From Rhododendron vialii (taxonomy: Eukaryota > Streptophyta > Magnoliopsida > Ericales > Ericaceae), in contig NC_080567.1 in NCBI RefSeq assembly GCF_030253575.1, positions 31,570,501 to 31,634,500 of the forward strand: DNA of 64,000 nucleotides, read 5' to 3'. The notes under the pieces are model-generated. The model had not been told where the DNA came from. It made no database searches and saw nothing but the letters and a program-made list of their open reading frames with translations. Made by a program: the position numbers and the translations under genes. This document shows positions 21,121 through 33,964 of the stretch, in pieces (positions within the stretch are counted from its first letter, which is position 1; every line of letters starts with the position of its first letter).

Positions 21121-22031
21121 TTTTTCTTCAGTTTGTCTGTATGTGGATTAAGAAAAATGAAGATATCAATCCCACCAAAGCTATCCATCATGAAATGAAT
21201 CTAGAACACTATCAAAAATTTTTTTTTTGACATGGAGAACACTATCAGCTTACTCTTCAAAAACTCCAGCAACTCCAATCAGAAGGTTTGATTGAGTCCA
21301 TAACCTCTCAGTGGGCATGTGAAGCATTTTATGTAAACAAAATGACAGAGCAAGTAAGAGGAAAGTTTCGACTGGTTATCAATTACGAGCCTTTGAATCA
21401 TTTTTTGCAAGATAATAAATAGTCTAATCGCTGCTACATATGCAGAAAGAAAGGGCACTATGTCAAACAGTGTCCAAATAAAGTAACAAATGACAAAATG
21501 GTGAGCTCTTTGGCTCTTATTGATAATGATCTTGAAGATGCTGATATTGAATCTCTGTTTTTTATTGATGATGAAGCAACAGCTGAAGCACTCCTTGCAT
21601 TCACTTTTGATGATTCAGATAATTCATCAGAATCAGATGATTCTGATTCATTACCCTATGAAATTCAAACATTTGAGTTCTCAAATATCATGGTGGCTCA
21701 ACCTTTAGTTAAGGTCAAAATCTTGCTTGGAAAATATGAGAAATTCATACCAGTTATCACTTTCTTCTATACTGGTGCAGCAGCCTTCATTCTCAACTCA
21801 GCAATCCTCCCCAGATCCTACTGGCAATCGTGTTTTAGACCCTTTACAGCAACCAATGGAGAAACTTTTGTCATCACTCTACTCAGTAAGCCTATTACCA
21901 TTCAACTTTTTCTTGAATACATCATAAAACACCAAGTCTATGGTTTTGATCTCTCAGGAAAAAATTGTTGTGTATGTAGTGGAAATTTGGGAGGCACCAT
22001 CAATTTGAACTTGCACTTTCAGAGCTGTTAG
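21121..22031 (+). pseudogene. Rearranged endogenous pararetrovirus (Caulimoviridae-like) polyprotein remnant
   Basis: Three recognisable pieces lie in an unnatural order. At about 21250-21420 is a fragment resembling the start of a caulimovirid reverse transcriptase, closed by an in-frame TAG at 21421. At about 21430-21483 is a zinc knuckle with spacing C-X2-C-X4-H-X4-C, typical of coat-protein regions. From 21498 to 22031 an open frame has an acidic Asp/Ser/Glu-rich linker and then an aspartic-protease-like region in which the first residue of the Asp-Thr-Gly site is Tyr. In intact relatives the order is knuckle, protease, reverse transcriptase. A poly-T insertion with a short duplication adds another stop near 21231. 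Missing are most of the polymerase, RNase H and movement protein. It is a dead genomic copy with no evident function. Confidence 0.7.
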
Positions 22032-22053
22032 CAGATGAGGATCTGCTAGTGGC

Positions 22054-22382
22054 ATGTTGAAATTGAGGTAAAAGGTAAATACCACAGTTCCAGCATTTAA
22101 CGTGGTTTGGATTGTAGTAATACATTCATGCTGATACTGTATAAACCTGGTGTCTACCAGAGCAAGTCTAGAAGTAACAGAACACCACAGGGAGATGTAT
22201 TAATTATAGAGAACATACTGATTTACACTGACTTGTACTAACTCGGTTATTACAGTAGGTAGAACCCTCCTTTTATAGGCGTAAGGAAAGATAGCTTGCG
22301 TCATATCTTACATCATTGAATAGTATTAGATATAATTTGTTTTTCCTGCTTCATACTGTTTCTACAGACCCTGGTCAAACAT
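22054..22382 (-). mobile_element. Copia-like LTR remnant
   Basis: Read on the minus strand the segment runs from TGTTTGACCAGGG to ATTTCAACA, an LTR-like TG...CA span with a TATA box (TATAAAAGGAGGG, about 22282-22270). The 5-bp flanks do not match, and neither a primer-binding site nor a polypurine tract is clear. The similarity to the 6.3-kb relic around the TATA box is the main support. Confidence 0.4.
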
Positions 22383-22890
22383 GTTTGTTAGTGCTTAACT
22401 AGAACAACTAGAAGACGACCCAACCATCAAGGGGTTGGACTGGTGGGTACAAGAAGGTAACTAAAGGACTTGCCGTCAAGAGGCAGGTAGATCGAATTCC
22501 ACGAAAGCCAAATATTCTCAACCTCGGGCCACTGGAGATTTGCCTGATCGTTAATTTTAGAGTCCTAGTATTAATCAAAGTGTGTGCAAGCTTATCAATA
22601 ATAAAATAAGGGAGACATAACCAAATTTCAAAGAATTTCTGGCAAAAAAAAAGAAAAAAAAAGAGAGATAACATAAGAAGTTCAGGAAATCAATCATTGA
22701 ACATTACAGGAAATTTTTGTGGAGAGCATCAAGTACATTACACGACCTAATGAAATTTCAACACTTTTCAGCAATAGGAGTTTGAGATTATATCACAAGA
22801 TCCAAGTCTTCTACAAACAACCAACAAAAAAAGAAAAAAAGAAAAAACAAAAGGCTAATGACAGGGGGAGAGAATCAGCGGTTTTCAAAA

Positions 22891-25800
22891 CTAAAAATGA
22901 CTGATGAGGAATTGAGCCTCCGCAACAAGCCTCTCAATCACTTCGCGCGCGGGTAAAATTTCGTTGATGAGGCCCACGCCTTGCCCAGCATACATTGCCA
23001 TGCTCTCGATATCACCCGTTGCCGTTGCATTTGGAACAGTACCGGCTAAACGACGAATATCTTTTTCCTGTTGAACATGAAAATCAATCAACTGAATCCA
23101 GAACAGAACTGAAGTATCTACATAAAATTTCAGCACTTTTTGGAAGCAATAACCCTCCTAGGATAGATGAATTATGAGAATAAGGAATCAGTCCAATAAA
23201 ATTTAACCCTGGGTGGGTACTTTTTATGATTAACTAGCATTGCAATGCAAAAGGGTGTACCAGTTTGGTCATTGCTGCACAATCACTAGTTTGGAACACT
23301 TTCCAGAATACTATTTGTGAAATACAAACACTCATCATTTCTCGCACTAAGTCATTTCCAGGTGAAAATGGTTTTTCAAGATTTCGAAAACATCTTGTCG
23401 GTGTTTTCTGAAAAATGGGTTATTTTCGAAAAGAAATGCTTCAAAACTAGTTTCAATGCTTAAAAGGTCCTAAGTGGCATATGATTGTTTGGGAGTGGAG
23501 GTGCCAACATAGTTGGGATACTTGTGTCCTCTCGTCCTCATCGTGATGTTGTTAGGCTCAGGGTCTGTTTAATCTTTGTAAATCCGATACTCAAAGATTA
23601 ATAAACTCTCTTTCTTGTCTGAAATTTTTTTTTTTTTGAAGTGTTCTTAAATTGATTCTGGAAACAGAATCAAAAAGAAAATTTTGAATAAGAAAACTAG
23701 GACATTTTCGACATGATGAGGTACTAGGGTAGAAGTTTTCACCATGTCATGAATGGTTGAATGGCCAATGATCGGTTGATTGGTCTCATTTTCATCACTT
23801 GGAAGAGTTGTCAATTGAGCAAAGAAAGGTGTCTTCAGGACACGCTGAGGTGCTCCAGGCCACCTTGCACGACCAAATACATCTGTGTATTCTGTTTCCT
23901 CAAGTTCAAGCAACTTCCTCTTGTACGTTGGATGAGCATTGCTTTCATCCGTTGCAAGAAACCTACAATATAACCTTGAGTTTATACTAGAGAATGCAAA
24001 CTAGTTATTGAAAAAAATCAAACTAGAGCACAAAAGGGAAATAAATTTTCAAAAAGTTTGATTGAACGTAGAAAACGGAAAGACAGAATAATGATACCTG
24101 AGGAGCATTTCTTGGAACTGAACAAGGCAGAAAGAGATCGCTAGGTTTGGAAATTGGAACCATGATTTTGTTTTGAAATCAACAAATATGTGAGAGGATT
24201 GGCTGTAGGAGACTAGGAGTTAAATGGGACTAGAAAGACAGAGTTGAGGTTGAGTTGGATAGGTAAAGCCAACTAAAACACTTTAAAATTTCCAATGCTT
24301 TATACAGATAATTTCAATTTCTTAAATAATTATCTTCGGCTTCTTGTTTCATAACACAGGAGGTTCTCAAATCAATACAAAGTTCTTAATATCAATTTAT
24401 TAGTTGTATAACCTGTATTTTTATTGGCTAGGATCAAATTCAACTAAGCTAATTCAAATCCATCAACCCCATTGCTGCCTAAACTCGTTCAAGATTTTAG
24501 GAAACAAAATGAGATAGTTTCAAGGTTTCAAACCTAGTGCCTAGACAGACACCCTGTGCACCGAGGGCCAAAGCAGCAACGTAACCACGTCCGTCTACAA
24601 TTCCCCCTGCAGCAATTACTGGTATGCCCCCACCACCAACAAGATCAACTAGTCTTGGCACCAACGAAATTAATGCATCCTGTAAACAACTCAACCAGGC
24701 AAGGAGAAAATGATCATTATTTTGTAGTAGTAGTAGTAGTTAGTCAAGCTGAAGCTTCCAAAAATGAAGGTTCTTCAAGCCGTCACATTCATGCATACGT
24801 TTTAGGTAATTACTATTAGCCACTGCCTAGAATAATCGAAGGTACTGGATAAAAGCTGAAGTAAAAGTCCATCATAAAATGCTTTTATGCCTTTCAGAGT
24901 TGTCCTGTCAAACAAAGATTTTCTAATAATGAATAGTGTCCTATTCGGCATTTCCTCACTTGAGGCTGGTTGATAAAACATCCCAATGACAACTGACAAG
25001 TGATTGTAGTATTTATGTGGATTGTGGGAAGTATGATGGGACCAAACTTGCAACTATTTGTAGTGTTAAATCCACCAATAGTATACACGACCAACCAATT
25101 CTATTGCATTTTTTCTGTAAGTTGCCCTTCTCAAAAAAGGTGTAGCTGGCGGTATGGGGCAAAAACAATAGCTCTCAACAAGGTGCTTCGTGCAAAATGA
25201 AGAAAATAATTGAATGGTGTGTCCAAAATGCAATGGGAAAAGATTCAAAAGTTTTATCATAAAGTGCTCAGCAGCAGCCACTCTGTATCTCTATGGCTGG
25301 AAAGAAATCAAAGGATTTTCAGGAATAATACCACAGATTGTGGGCAGAGTATCCTCAAAACTAATTCAGGGGTTACTTGTGCTCAAGGAGGGATGTGAAA
25401 TCTTCTTCAGGAAATAAAGACTCTGTAAAAGAAACCAGAGATTGTGCTGTGTCTTGCTTAAAATGCTTTTCTCTACTAGTACATTGTATTTGTTTTGACC
25501 GCTATTGCATTTCAAGGAGGAAATTTAAATTTTGTTTCCATAATTAGATAAAATGCATACACAACTAAAAGACCCATTTAGCAATCATACCTGCCCGATT
25601 ACATGCCCTCCTGCTTCCCGCCCTTGGACAATTATCGCATCTACACCAACATTAATAGCTTTTTTCGCTTCTTCAAAGCTCCCAACCTTGAATGACAATA
25701 AATTGCAGGTCATAAGATTTTTGCTTTGTTTGTCCGATGCATAACTAGAGAAGAAATCAGAAAGGGAATATAATATGACTTCATATATCATCTAGAGTCC

Positions 25801-28126
25801 AACTCTTGCAAGAAACCAAAGGAAACAACACAACTCCTGTATTTCAGGAATATACATCAGTTCTTATAAACATGGATATGGTAACAAATGCATACTTTCT
25901 TATCCAAGAGAGAAGCCCGAATTTTAACAACCTATTAGTCAGGTGTAAAACAAACTAAATAAACCACTTATACCTAGAAACGGATACAGTATTATACAGA
26001 TACAGTATCCCTAACATATGGTTCAATGACCTTGAAAGTTTTAGTATAAAGCAAGAACATAATGGCCATTGAACCATTGTTTGACACATGCATGTAAGCA
26101 AACTGATGGGGCCTTTGTACCGAAATTGCTGGCTCTTTTTCTATTAGACTCACGGTGATAAGATAACATCAGCGCAGTGAAAAATAGGCATACAATGCTT
26201 ACCTGGGGAACAACCTTTACGCCGGCTTGATGAGCTTCAAGGACTAGCTCCTCCGTACATTCACCCCAGTAAACTTGCAACACAGCAACCTTTTCATCCA
26301 GTATGGCCTTTAGATTTTCTCTGTGGGGAAATGCTAAAACAAGACCAATCCCAAATGGTTTATCGGTCAAGGTCCTGGTCTTTCTTATCAAACCCCTCAA
26401 GTACTCTGGCGACTCCTGGTACACAAGAAGATTAAATTAAATTATATGACATCGCCCAAATTGTGAGTCCCTACCGAAAATGTTCACCACCCCACTTGTC
26501 AGAAACATAGGCCTTCGTCACAAAAATAGAACAAAAAAGAAGGGTTCTGGTAGAGAGGCAGTTGCTAAGATGTAAAATGTAACATAAGTTGTTAGAAGAG
26601 TTCTTTTCGATCTTTCCTTTTTCAATCAAAGGCATGTCCACAGTTATAAATTATAATCATGCTGAGCAATCCTGTTAAGTTTCTAGAAGCACTTCCATTT
26701 GCATTTGCTTTTATATTCAAACAGTATTGAGAAAACTCGACTAAGATTAGCCAACTTATGTAACGAACCAAAGATTATGTGATCTTTGGCGCATTTCTGC
26801 TAGTTTGCTAGATCGATTGATTCTAGTAGTGTGTAGTAGGTTCTCTTTGTAAAGATTGTTTGTAGAAGGGGTTCTCCCCTGAGATTCTTGTTTGGTTGGC
26901 TATAAAATGCATCATTTACCAAAAAAAAAAAAGATTAGCCAACTTATACTTCCAACAGCAATCTCAAGTCCCAATTTCAAGACTGGGAACATGCCCACAA
27001 TTAATTGAGTATAAAGATGAAGATTACACACTTCTATTCCTCCCACGTACTCAATGTTTAGTTATGACATGTTATACCGTACTTGATACAAAGGGTGCCA
27101 AGGAGCATTGAGCATGTAGTAAGAGTGTAAGACTGCAATGGTTGGATTACTTGCAAGCTTATATCAAGAGACCACCAATTAAAGCAATCTCTGGTAGACA
27201 AGTTATAGAAGCAATTATGTGGGCAACTTATAAAAAGATTATCCCTGTAGGATTTAATGAAAATTACACGGGTATATATCACAACACGAAATTTCCTCTT
27301 TTTCTATCGTTTTCCAATTGACTTGGCTTGTTAACCATAATCTTTCCATCAAATGGTGCATATGATATGCTGCACTACCGCTAATAGTCTAATTGCCAAT
27401 AAAGCATTCCCAACAGCTTAGCAATTCCAAATTGCAACCAAAAGTAAAATCAATAACGAAAGAGTAAACAAGCGAGCGATCACAAGTGAAAAAATTGATA
27501 ATGTATAACTCCCAGAAGATTATAAGTTGGATCCCAGTTATTCATGATTGACTACCAAGTAGAACAGATAAACAACAACAACAATAACAGCACCCATCTA
27601 GTCCCCAATCATTGGGGTATGGGCGGGGAGGATCGCAGACATACCTGACCTTTGGCAATATATGCACCAAGTGGCTCTCAGAACAGATTTAAAAAAATAA
27701 AACAAAAAACAAAAAACAAAAAAACAAGAGAGTGATCATAAGTGAAAAAACAACATCAAGAACCAAAATTGTGGTCCCGTGAGAATTCACTGCTAGTTAT
27801 GTGCAATTAACAGATAATGAGTGCATATTATGATTCATAAATCAGGAAAGGGTAATCAAATTATTCAAGATTGCCACAAGATTAGCGTTTGGGTTATTCT
27901 TGATCAACACCTTGTATATGTTGGAGAAAATGTAGCAACCAAACAAAATACGGAGGTGGGGAAAAAGAGAGGGGAAGTGGGGGGGAACTGACCCAGTCGG
28001 GGGCTCTGAGTAGACCGAGTCCACCAGCATTGGCGACAGCAGCAACTAGCTCCGGGCCAGAAATGTCGGGTCCTAATGGTGCCTGCACTATTCCGTAGTC
28101 AAAACCCAGTATTCCTCTCCATCCCC

Positions 28127-28130
<4 letters not shown>
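22891..28130 (-). CDS. Nitronate monooxygenase-like (2-nitropropane dioxygenase family) protein, six exons, 329 aa
   Basis: Exons (minus): 28130-27993, 26415-26203, 25686-25591, 24679-24534, 23962-23743, 23067-22891. All introns are GT-AG, and joining gives an unbroken 329-codon frame ending in TAG. The family is an FMN-dependent TIM-barrel oxidase that uses O2 to oxidise nitronates such as propionate 3-nitronate; the physiological substrate in plants is poorly known. Visible features: an N-terminal YGIVQAPLG barrel start (about 12-20), [13 protein letters not shown] with likely catalytic His145, and the FMN-phosphate region [19 protein letters not shown] (about 174-192). No targeting peptide is obvious, suggesting the cytosol. 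The start follows a (CT)n leader directly. Introns contain LINE and SINE insertions; the coding exons look intact. Confidence 0.92.
25130..25430 (+). pseudogene. LINE reverse-transcriptase C-terminal fragment in an NMO intron
   Basis: Across shifting plus-strand frames this intron segment resembles the last part of plant LINE ORF2, including a degraded version of the Trp/Lys-Glu-Arg-Asn-x-Arg-Ile-Phe motif ([10 protein letters not shown] at about 25300). Frame jumps and the lack of upstream reverse-transcriptase sequence mark it as an old fragment. It is antisense to the host gene. Confidence 0.55.
26743..26947 (+). mobile_element. 171-bp 5'-truncated retroposon with perfect 17-bp TSD
   Basis: AAGATTAGCCAACTTAT occurs at 26743-26759 and again, identically, at 26931-26947. 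Between them are 171 bp ending in ATCATTTACC plus poly(A), a LINE-like 3' end. It sits in the large first intron of the NMO gene, antisense to it. A perfect 17-bp duplication suggests recent insertion. Confidence 0.9.
27561..27688 (-). mobile_element. SINE (TTG-tailed) with TSD in NMO intron 1
   Basis: AGAACAGAT repeats at 27561-27569 and 27680-27688. On the minus strand the 110 bp between end with GGGGACTAGATGGGTGC and a TTGTTGTTGTTG tail, the 3' structure common to many plant SINEs. The 5' promoter part is not clear, so it may be truncated. Confidence 0.75.

Positions 28131-28178
<48 letters not shown>
28131..28178. repeat. (CT)n microsatellite in the NMO 5' leader
   Basis: About 46 bp of CT (GA on the coding strand) immediately precede the start codon, so length changes would alter the 5' UTR. 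TATATATA near 28262 is a possible TATA box for this gene. Confidence 0.85.
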
Positions 28179-28179
<1 letters not shown>

Positions 28180-30655
28180 ATGACACAAATCTATATATTG
28201 TATGATTGTAGAGCAAGTTTTTTACTCCTGATTGTTATGTATAGATCGTTTATCTATGGGGGTATATATATGTAAGGGAGTGGAGGAAAGTGACTCTTTC
28301 TTTCTCCGTCTCCTCATCGCCGCGGAGGGGCGTCAGCTAAGGGTCTTCGTTATTTTCCATTGCTTTCTCTCTCCATTGCGTGGGCACTGGCTTTTAAGGA
28401 ACCCAACGGGTAAAGGATTTGCTCCCTCCTAACTGCTTGAGGATTCGAAATGGAACTTTGCTACGGCTTTTTAAAACAGAAAGTCTAATGGTACACTGAA
28501 ATTGGTCCTCTAGAATTTAATCCATATACGTGCAAATTAGTTCGACAGATATACCGAAACAAAAAGAATTATACCGAAACAAAAAGAATTAGCATAGGGG
28601 GGTCTGCTTAAAAATTTCGGAACAGGTGGAGGGACATAGTTTTTGTTTTGTTTGATCTATACGGATGGTGTGATGCGAAACCCACATGCGTTATACAGTT
28701 CTAGATATATCCGTTCACATGCGTCATACGGTTTTAGACATATGCGTCTAGTTATTCAGTCGTCGTCTATGTTTTGTTTTTGGCATTACTATCTGAATTA
28801 TAAATGTGTTGACAAAATTCGAGAAGGATTATAATTTCACACTCTTCTGTGTAAGTTACATGTAAAAGACAATGCGACAGTTACTAAAGGTATTTCGCAA
28901 GTGTAAATCCCAAAAGGATCCCCGTAAGAATATGTTGTATTGTGAAAAAAATTTAGACTGTGGGACACGTGCCACCCCGATCGGAGAAGATACATAGTAT
29001 GTGTGGGATCTATCTCAAAGTCCCACATAAATAATCTAAATAGTTCATTTTGTTTAAAATAGTTTTTTAAGTGCGCCTACAAAAAAAAATAATGAAGTTA
29101 CGTATTTGTAAGGACTTGGTTTATTAATTTGATTTTTGGTCTATAAATTAATAGGGACAAAATTTTGAATGATTGACCACGCTCTTTGAGCTATCCAATT
29201 AAGCAAATTTTTTTCAATGACCCTTACAAGAAAACTGCTTGAATTATTTATGTGAGACACCGAGAATCCGAGATGAATTCCATATCGAATCTGTAAACTA
29301 TCGGTAAAGAAAGAATATGTACAAGATGAGTTCATTATTGTTTTCGGTTGATAAATAAATAATTTTTCAAATATTGTAATTTACTACCCTTAAAACACGT
29401 CTAATTTTTTTGTGTATTACAAATTTAGATATTCGTGAATGCTATTTCCGATTTCAGATTCTGGCTCCGCCGCTGATTGTCCGAGAGTACGGGACAATAA
29501 CTTGAATGTTGTAAATGTGTGAAAAATAGAATCGAACCACCCATCCGTTTGTGGAAAGGGCCGCCATGTCACTATCATCCTATGCACTTAATAAAATATA
29601 AAAAGCTAGAAAAGTTTCTCATATCGCTATCATACTATTTGTGCTTGGGCCTTGAAACTAATGGGCTTTCTAAAACATGTGCCACTTCCTGGAGTGGGCC
29701 TCATTGAAGCCATAAGTACAAGGCCCACCGTAAACCGGCCCATGTTTGTCAACCACAATTCTTCTTTAAAACTTGCATTCACTTGTACTCTCTGAAATTA
29801 AACGGTTTTATTTCCACCAAAAATTTTAATTCAAAAAAGAAGAATTGTAGTAATTCCTTGTTGGAAAATAAAATAGCATTGGTGGTGCAAATACGTTGGG
29901 AAAAAACAAAACTTTTGCTTCAATCAGCTGATATTGATTTGTTGTGTTTTTTTTTAATATGAGGGAAAATTTATTCACATCCTTAAAGCGGAGCCGCATA
30001 GTCAAATTTGGTTTGCTTTTCCATAATTCAGGCAGAAAAGGTAGATTTTCATGAATGGTCGTAGATACACCTCCAATCCATGCACAATGGGGTGAATGGA
30101 CTATTGACAGGCTACCTCTTTTATGGACCCGACTGCACAACTCAAATCTTGGGGAGAGCTAGCTATAACACACCAGCTGCGACCCCCCACTTAAACACCA
30201 GCGTACTCATCCGATGGGAAATCGAACCCTAGATCAATGGAATTACTCCCTACGTTTGGCACTCGCCCTTACTATTGGGGCAATTTCTGGGTGTGTATCT
30301 TTTATGGTTAGTTACACATAAAGTGGTGATGATACTTATCCAAAAAAAAAAAGTAGTGATGACCGTTTAAATGATGATTCATGCAGAGTGTCAAGACCGG
30401 CCTAAGTATACTTTGCGTAATTTAAGACCCGAAAGTTTAACAATCAGATAAAACTCTAGCGAGCTGATCAAGAGTTCTTTTCTAACGGTGAAAGACGAAC
30501 TTGTCTTTCGAACTGTCTGAGATTGATGCATGCAATATTGGCACCCATATAAAATACCAATAGATAGAGATTAAAAGTGGACCTATGTTTTTATGGTTGA
30601 GAATTAGCTTAGATCGTTTGGACTAGAGGTAGTATACTATATAGATAGCTTGGGA
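28180..30655. other. Intergenic, no gene recognised
   Basis: No supported open frame. A 19-bp tandem duplication (ATACCGAAACAAAAAGAATT) lies at about 28551-28590. At about 30213-30226 the minus strand carries a B-box-like GGTTCGATTTCCC in otherwise non-tRNA sequence, a possible decayed SINE. The rest is AT-rich. Confidence 0.5.
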
Positions 30656-31132
30656 TAGGCTTGTCAATGGGCCGGATCCGATCCGGATCCGACAGATCCG
30701 GATCTGGATCCGATAAAATCCAATTCGATCCGGATCCGATAAGACTCAAATCCGATAGTGATAATCCGGATCCGAAAAATCCGGATCCGATCCGGAAACT
30801 TTTTTTACTTCAAAAATTTTAGCAAAAAAATCAAAAAAATACAATTTTTTTTTCAAAAAAAAAAATTTTCCGAAAAAAATTTAAAAAAATTAAAAAATTA
30901 AAAAAAAAAAAAAAAATACAACTTCTGAAAACATTTTTTGTTTCAAAAAAAAAAATTACTATTTTTTTTAAATAATTTAAAAAATAAAATTCGGATTCGG
31001 ATTGATAACGGATTTAATCCGATCTGATCCGGATCCGTATTGAATTACCGGATTCGAATTATCGGATCGACGTTATCGGATCCGGATCCGAATCGAATTT
31101 TTCGGATCGAATCCGATCTATTGACAGGCCTA
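30656..31132. mobile_element. hAT-type non-autonomous element rich in GGATCCG boxes, 477 bp
   Basis: The ends TAGGCTTGTCAATGGGCCGG and its inverse GATCTATTGACAGGCCTA are flanked by GCTTGGGA (30648-30655) and ACTTGGGA (31133-31140), an 8-bp duplication with one mismatch, as for hAT elements. Both arms carry clusters of palindromic CGGATCCG boxes (30675-30800 and 31005-31110) around an A/T-rich core. No transposase. Confidence 0.88.
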
Positions 31133-31846
31133 ACTTGGGATATAATAGTCCAGCTGATCACAGGCTGTTGTTTCAATTTTTGAGCTTATTGACGATTGGC
31201 TATATGATTAACAAAAGTTCTGCCAGCAGTAGCCTTTTGACTTGGCACGCGGATACCAAACTTGACTTGGAGTCTTGGAGTGACGTTGGAGAATTTGATC
31301 AGTCTCTAATATTGTAAAGAGAGTTTTCGTAATAAGAGTTATTATTGGGAAGAGATGAGTGAAGAATAGAGTCCCGCGACCGATAAATAGAGAAAGAGTT
31401 GAACCGTAATATACAATTAGATGGCTCACCACTTACAAGACTTGGATATAAGTAGTCACTCAGGCAAATCAAACTCCAAACAATTATGGTTGCACCGAGT
31501 GGCAGGAACTAATTGACAATCCAGGATTGTGGCGTGGGAGGATTGCCTTGTCCTCAACTCTTGGCAAGCCAACATATATATTGCCAAAATAGTTTTAACT
31601 AGTTAGAACAAGTTTACCAGTTGTCGTGAAAATGATTTTAAGAAAGTTAAAAGTTTTAGCTTGCTATAGTGCCAAAAAGTCAAAAAAATAATAATGTTGT
31701 ACTGGTTTGGTGTCATTTTGGCAAATCCCCAATCAAGACCATTAGATGATGTGACCACATGCCTGATAGAGTTTCCCATTAGCATTATTGAGGGGCCATT
31801 TTTGGTTCTTGACAAAAATGGGATTACAATGCATTCACGAAACAAC

Positions 31847-31889
<43 letters not shown>

Positions 31890-33962
31890 TTCCACTTTTG
31901 CAAAAGACCGTAAATAAACTAAGCCATATATTCGCAACTTGTTCGAGGCTTAAGTCATTTTCAAAGGGGCTCAGTGGACCAAGATTAGAAAGGATCTCAT
32001 ACCAAAAAACTTAAAGCCGAAAAGCTAAAATTTTGCCAGACATCAGCCTAAAAAGTTTGTTATAACTCAGTACACACACACATATATATATATGTATATA
32101 GTTTGTGTATTTTTAGATTAGATAAGTAACAAATAAAAATCAACTCAGCGAAAAGACGAAAATTCAACCTTGCCCCATATTAATTAATACATAAACGCTA
32201 CCTTATCACAACTACTTAGAACCTAATTAGATAAGCAATCTATGAAAGTGGGGCTTCAGAAAATAGAAATATGGCTCAATTAATCCTCAATGTGAAGGGA
32301 AAAAATGCCTATAAAATGTAGATGCATGCTTCTTGAGGGGTACGTGGGTTATGGTCTGGCAATTAGAGATGGACCCAAAACGCATTAAACATGAGTCAAA
32401 TATATCCGTGTATACATCATTCAATTGAATTATTTGAGAGATCGATGAAAAAGATATGGGCATCAATGTATTTTTCACTTCTCATTATCAGACAAATTAT
32501 AAGATAGCTAAGCAGATGTGATCTCATCTCATCTCCCTAATCCCAATAGGTTGGTGAGTTGGAGTATAACAACACAAGTAAGGCATTTTTATTTTTTATA
32601 ACCGGATATCCGAGCCGACTTGCATGCACATCGACTAATTTCGGGGCCCTGAAGGTAACGACCTGACATAACTCCCACTGATGACCCCAATGTTTGAAAT
32701 GCTTGGCCTTCGTGAGAATGGAACTTGTAACTTAAGCCTCATGGAGGATCACGCGTATTGTTTTCTCACAATCACTTGGCTAAATCCCTTGGGGTTAACA
32801 AGTAAGGCTGGCTTTGCTCTCTTGAGTTTGACATTTACCATCAGGGAAAATAGATAACCTTGAAGTATGTGGAAATATTTATTTGGTCGTTAACTCTAAG
32901 ATACTAAATTAATTGAGGTACACAAACTGACTCGGACACCCATTAACAAAAGGAAAGACCCCCTCTCCATCCATTCATGGTAGGGTTGATTACCAAAATA
33001 TCGTCATTACGTTTGTCAGCCCAACCCCTCCTAGATGCACCAAGCAATGGTTGGCAAGTAGTAATTGACTTGCAATACAAGCCATTCCTAATTCATTTTA
33101 CTTATTTTTGCAGTTTGACTTCTCTTTCTATTATGTTTCTTGTAGAGTTGCATAAAGATCCTCATTTTTTAAGTTCACACCTTGAACTCAAAATGTCTGT
33201 GTAGTCTTTCACAGCATATATAAGAATGGAATTTTCAAACACCTTAGTTTGTGCTTATAGATCATGAATCTATGAAGAAATTTTGAGATGGTATAAACAA
33301 GGTAAGTAAAACAAAACTTGCATTTGTAGCGAGGAAATTAATCCCTTATATAACTCGCATTTAATAGGCGACAAACATAATTTTTAACTTAAGCCGTCCA
33401 TCTTATAAATAAACATATGAATTATCCAATTATCTTTCGATATCGATTGATCAGTTAATTTTTTTATAGGGATAGATATTCTTCTTGAGATGTACAAAAT
33501 CAACGATTTGCACGATCAATATGGGCTTGGGATGAGACCCCTAAGCAAGGGCAGAGCTATGTTGGGATCCGAGTGTCTGAGTTTTAAAATTTTTTATTTT
33601 AAATATAATTGATAATTATTCGTGTATAATTACTTATAATCTTCATAATTTTGGTTTGATTGGATAAAAAAATTGGTTATTTTACATTCTCATTTATCAA
33701 TTTCTTTCATAAAGTGGAAAATAAGCACATGACAGTTGAAATAGCCTAAGAAAAAAAATAAAATAATTAGTATACTTTAACTACATTAGGCTAGAATCAT
33801 TTCAATATATAAATGTAGTATATTGGAAAGTAAAAATCTTATGATATAACAATATATAAATGGAGTATATGTTATGCTAATTAAAATAATATGTGTCTGT
33901 TAAATTGATCCCCAAGTTCAAAATTTTAGCTGTCACTGCTCATAAGCATTGAAGGACATAAA
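31133..33962. other. Intergenic, no gene recognised
   Basis: An (AT)n tract lies at about 31849-31880. Otherwise the region is AT-rich sequence without recognisable coding or terminal-repeat structure. Confidence 0.5.
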
Positions 33963-33964
33963 GC

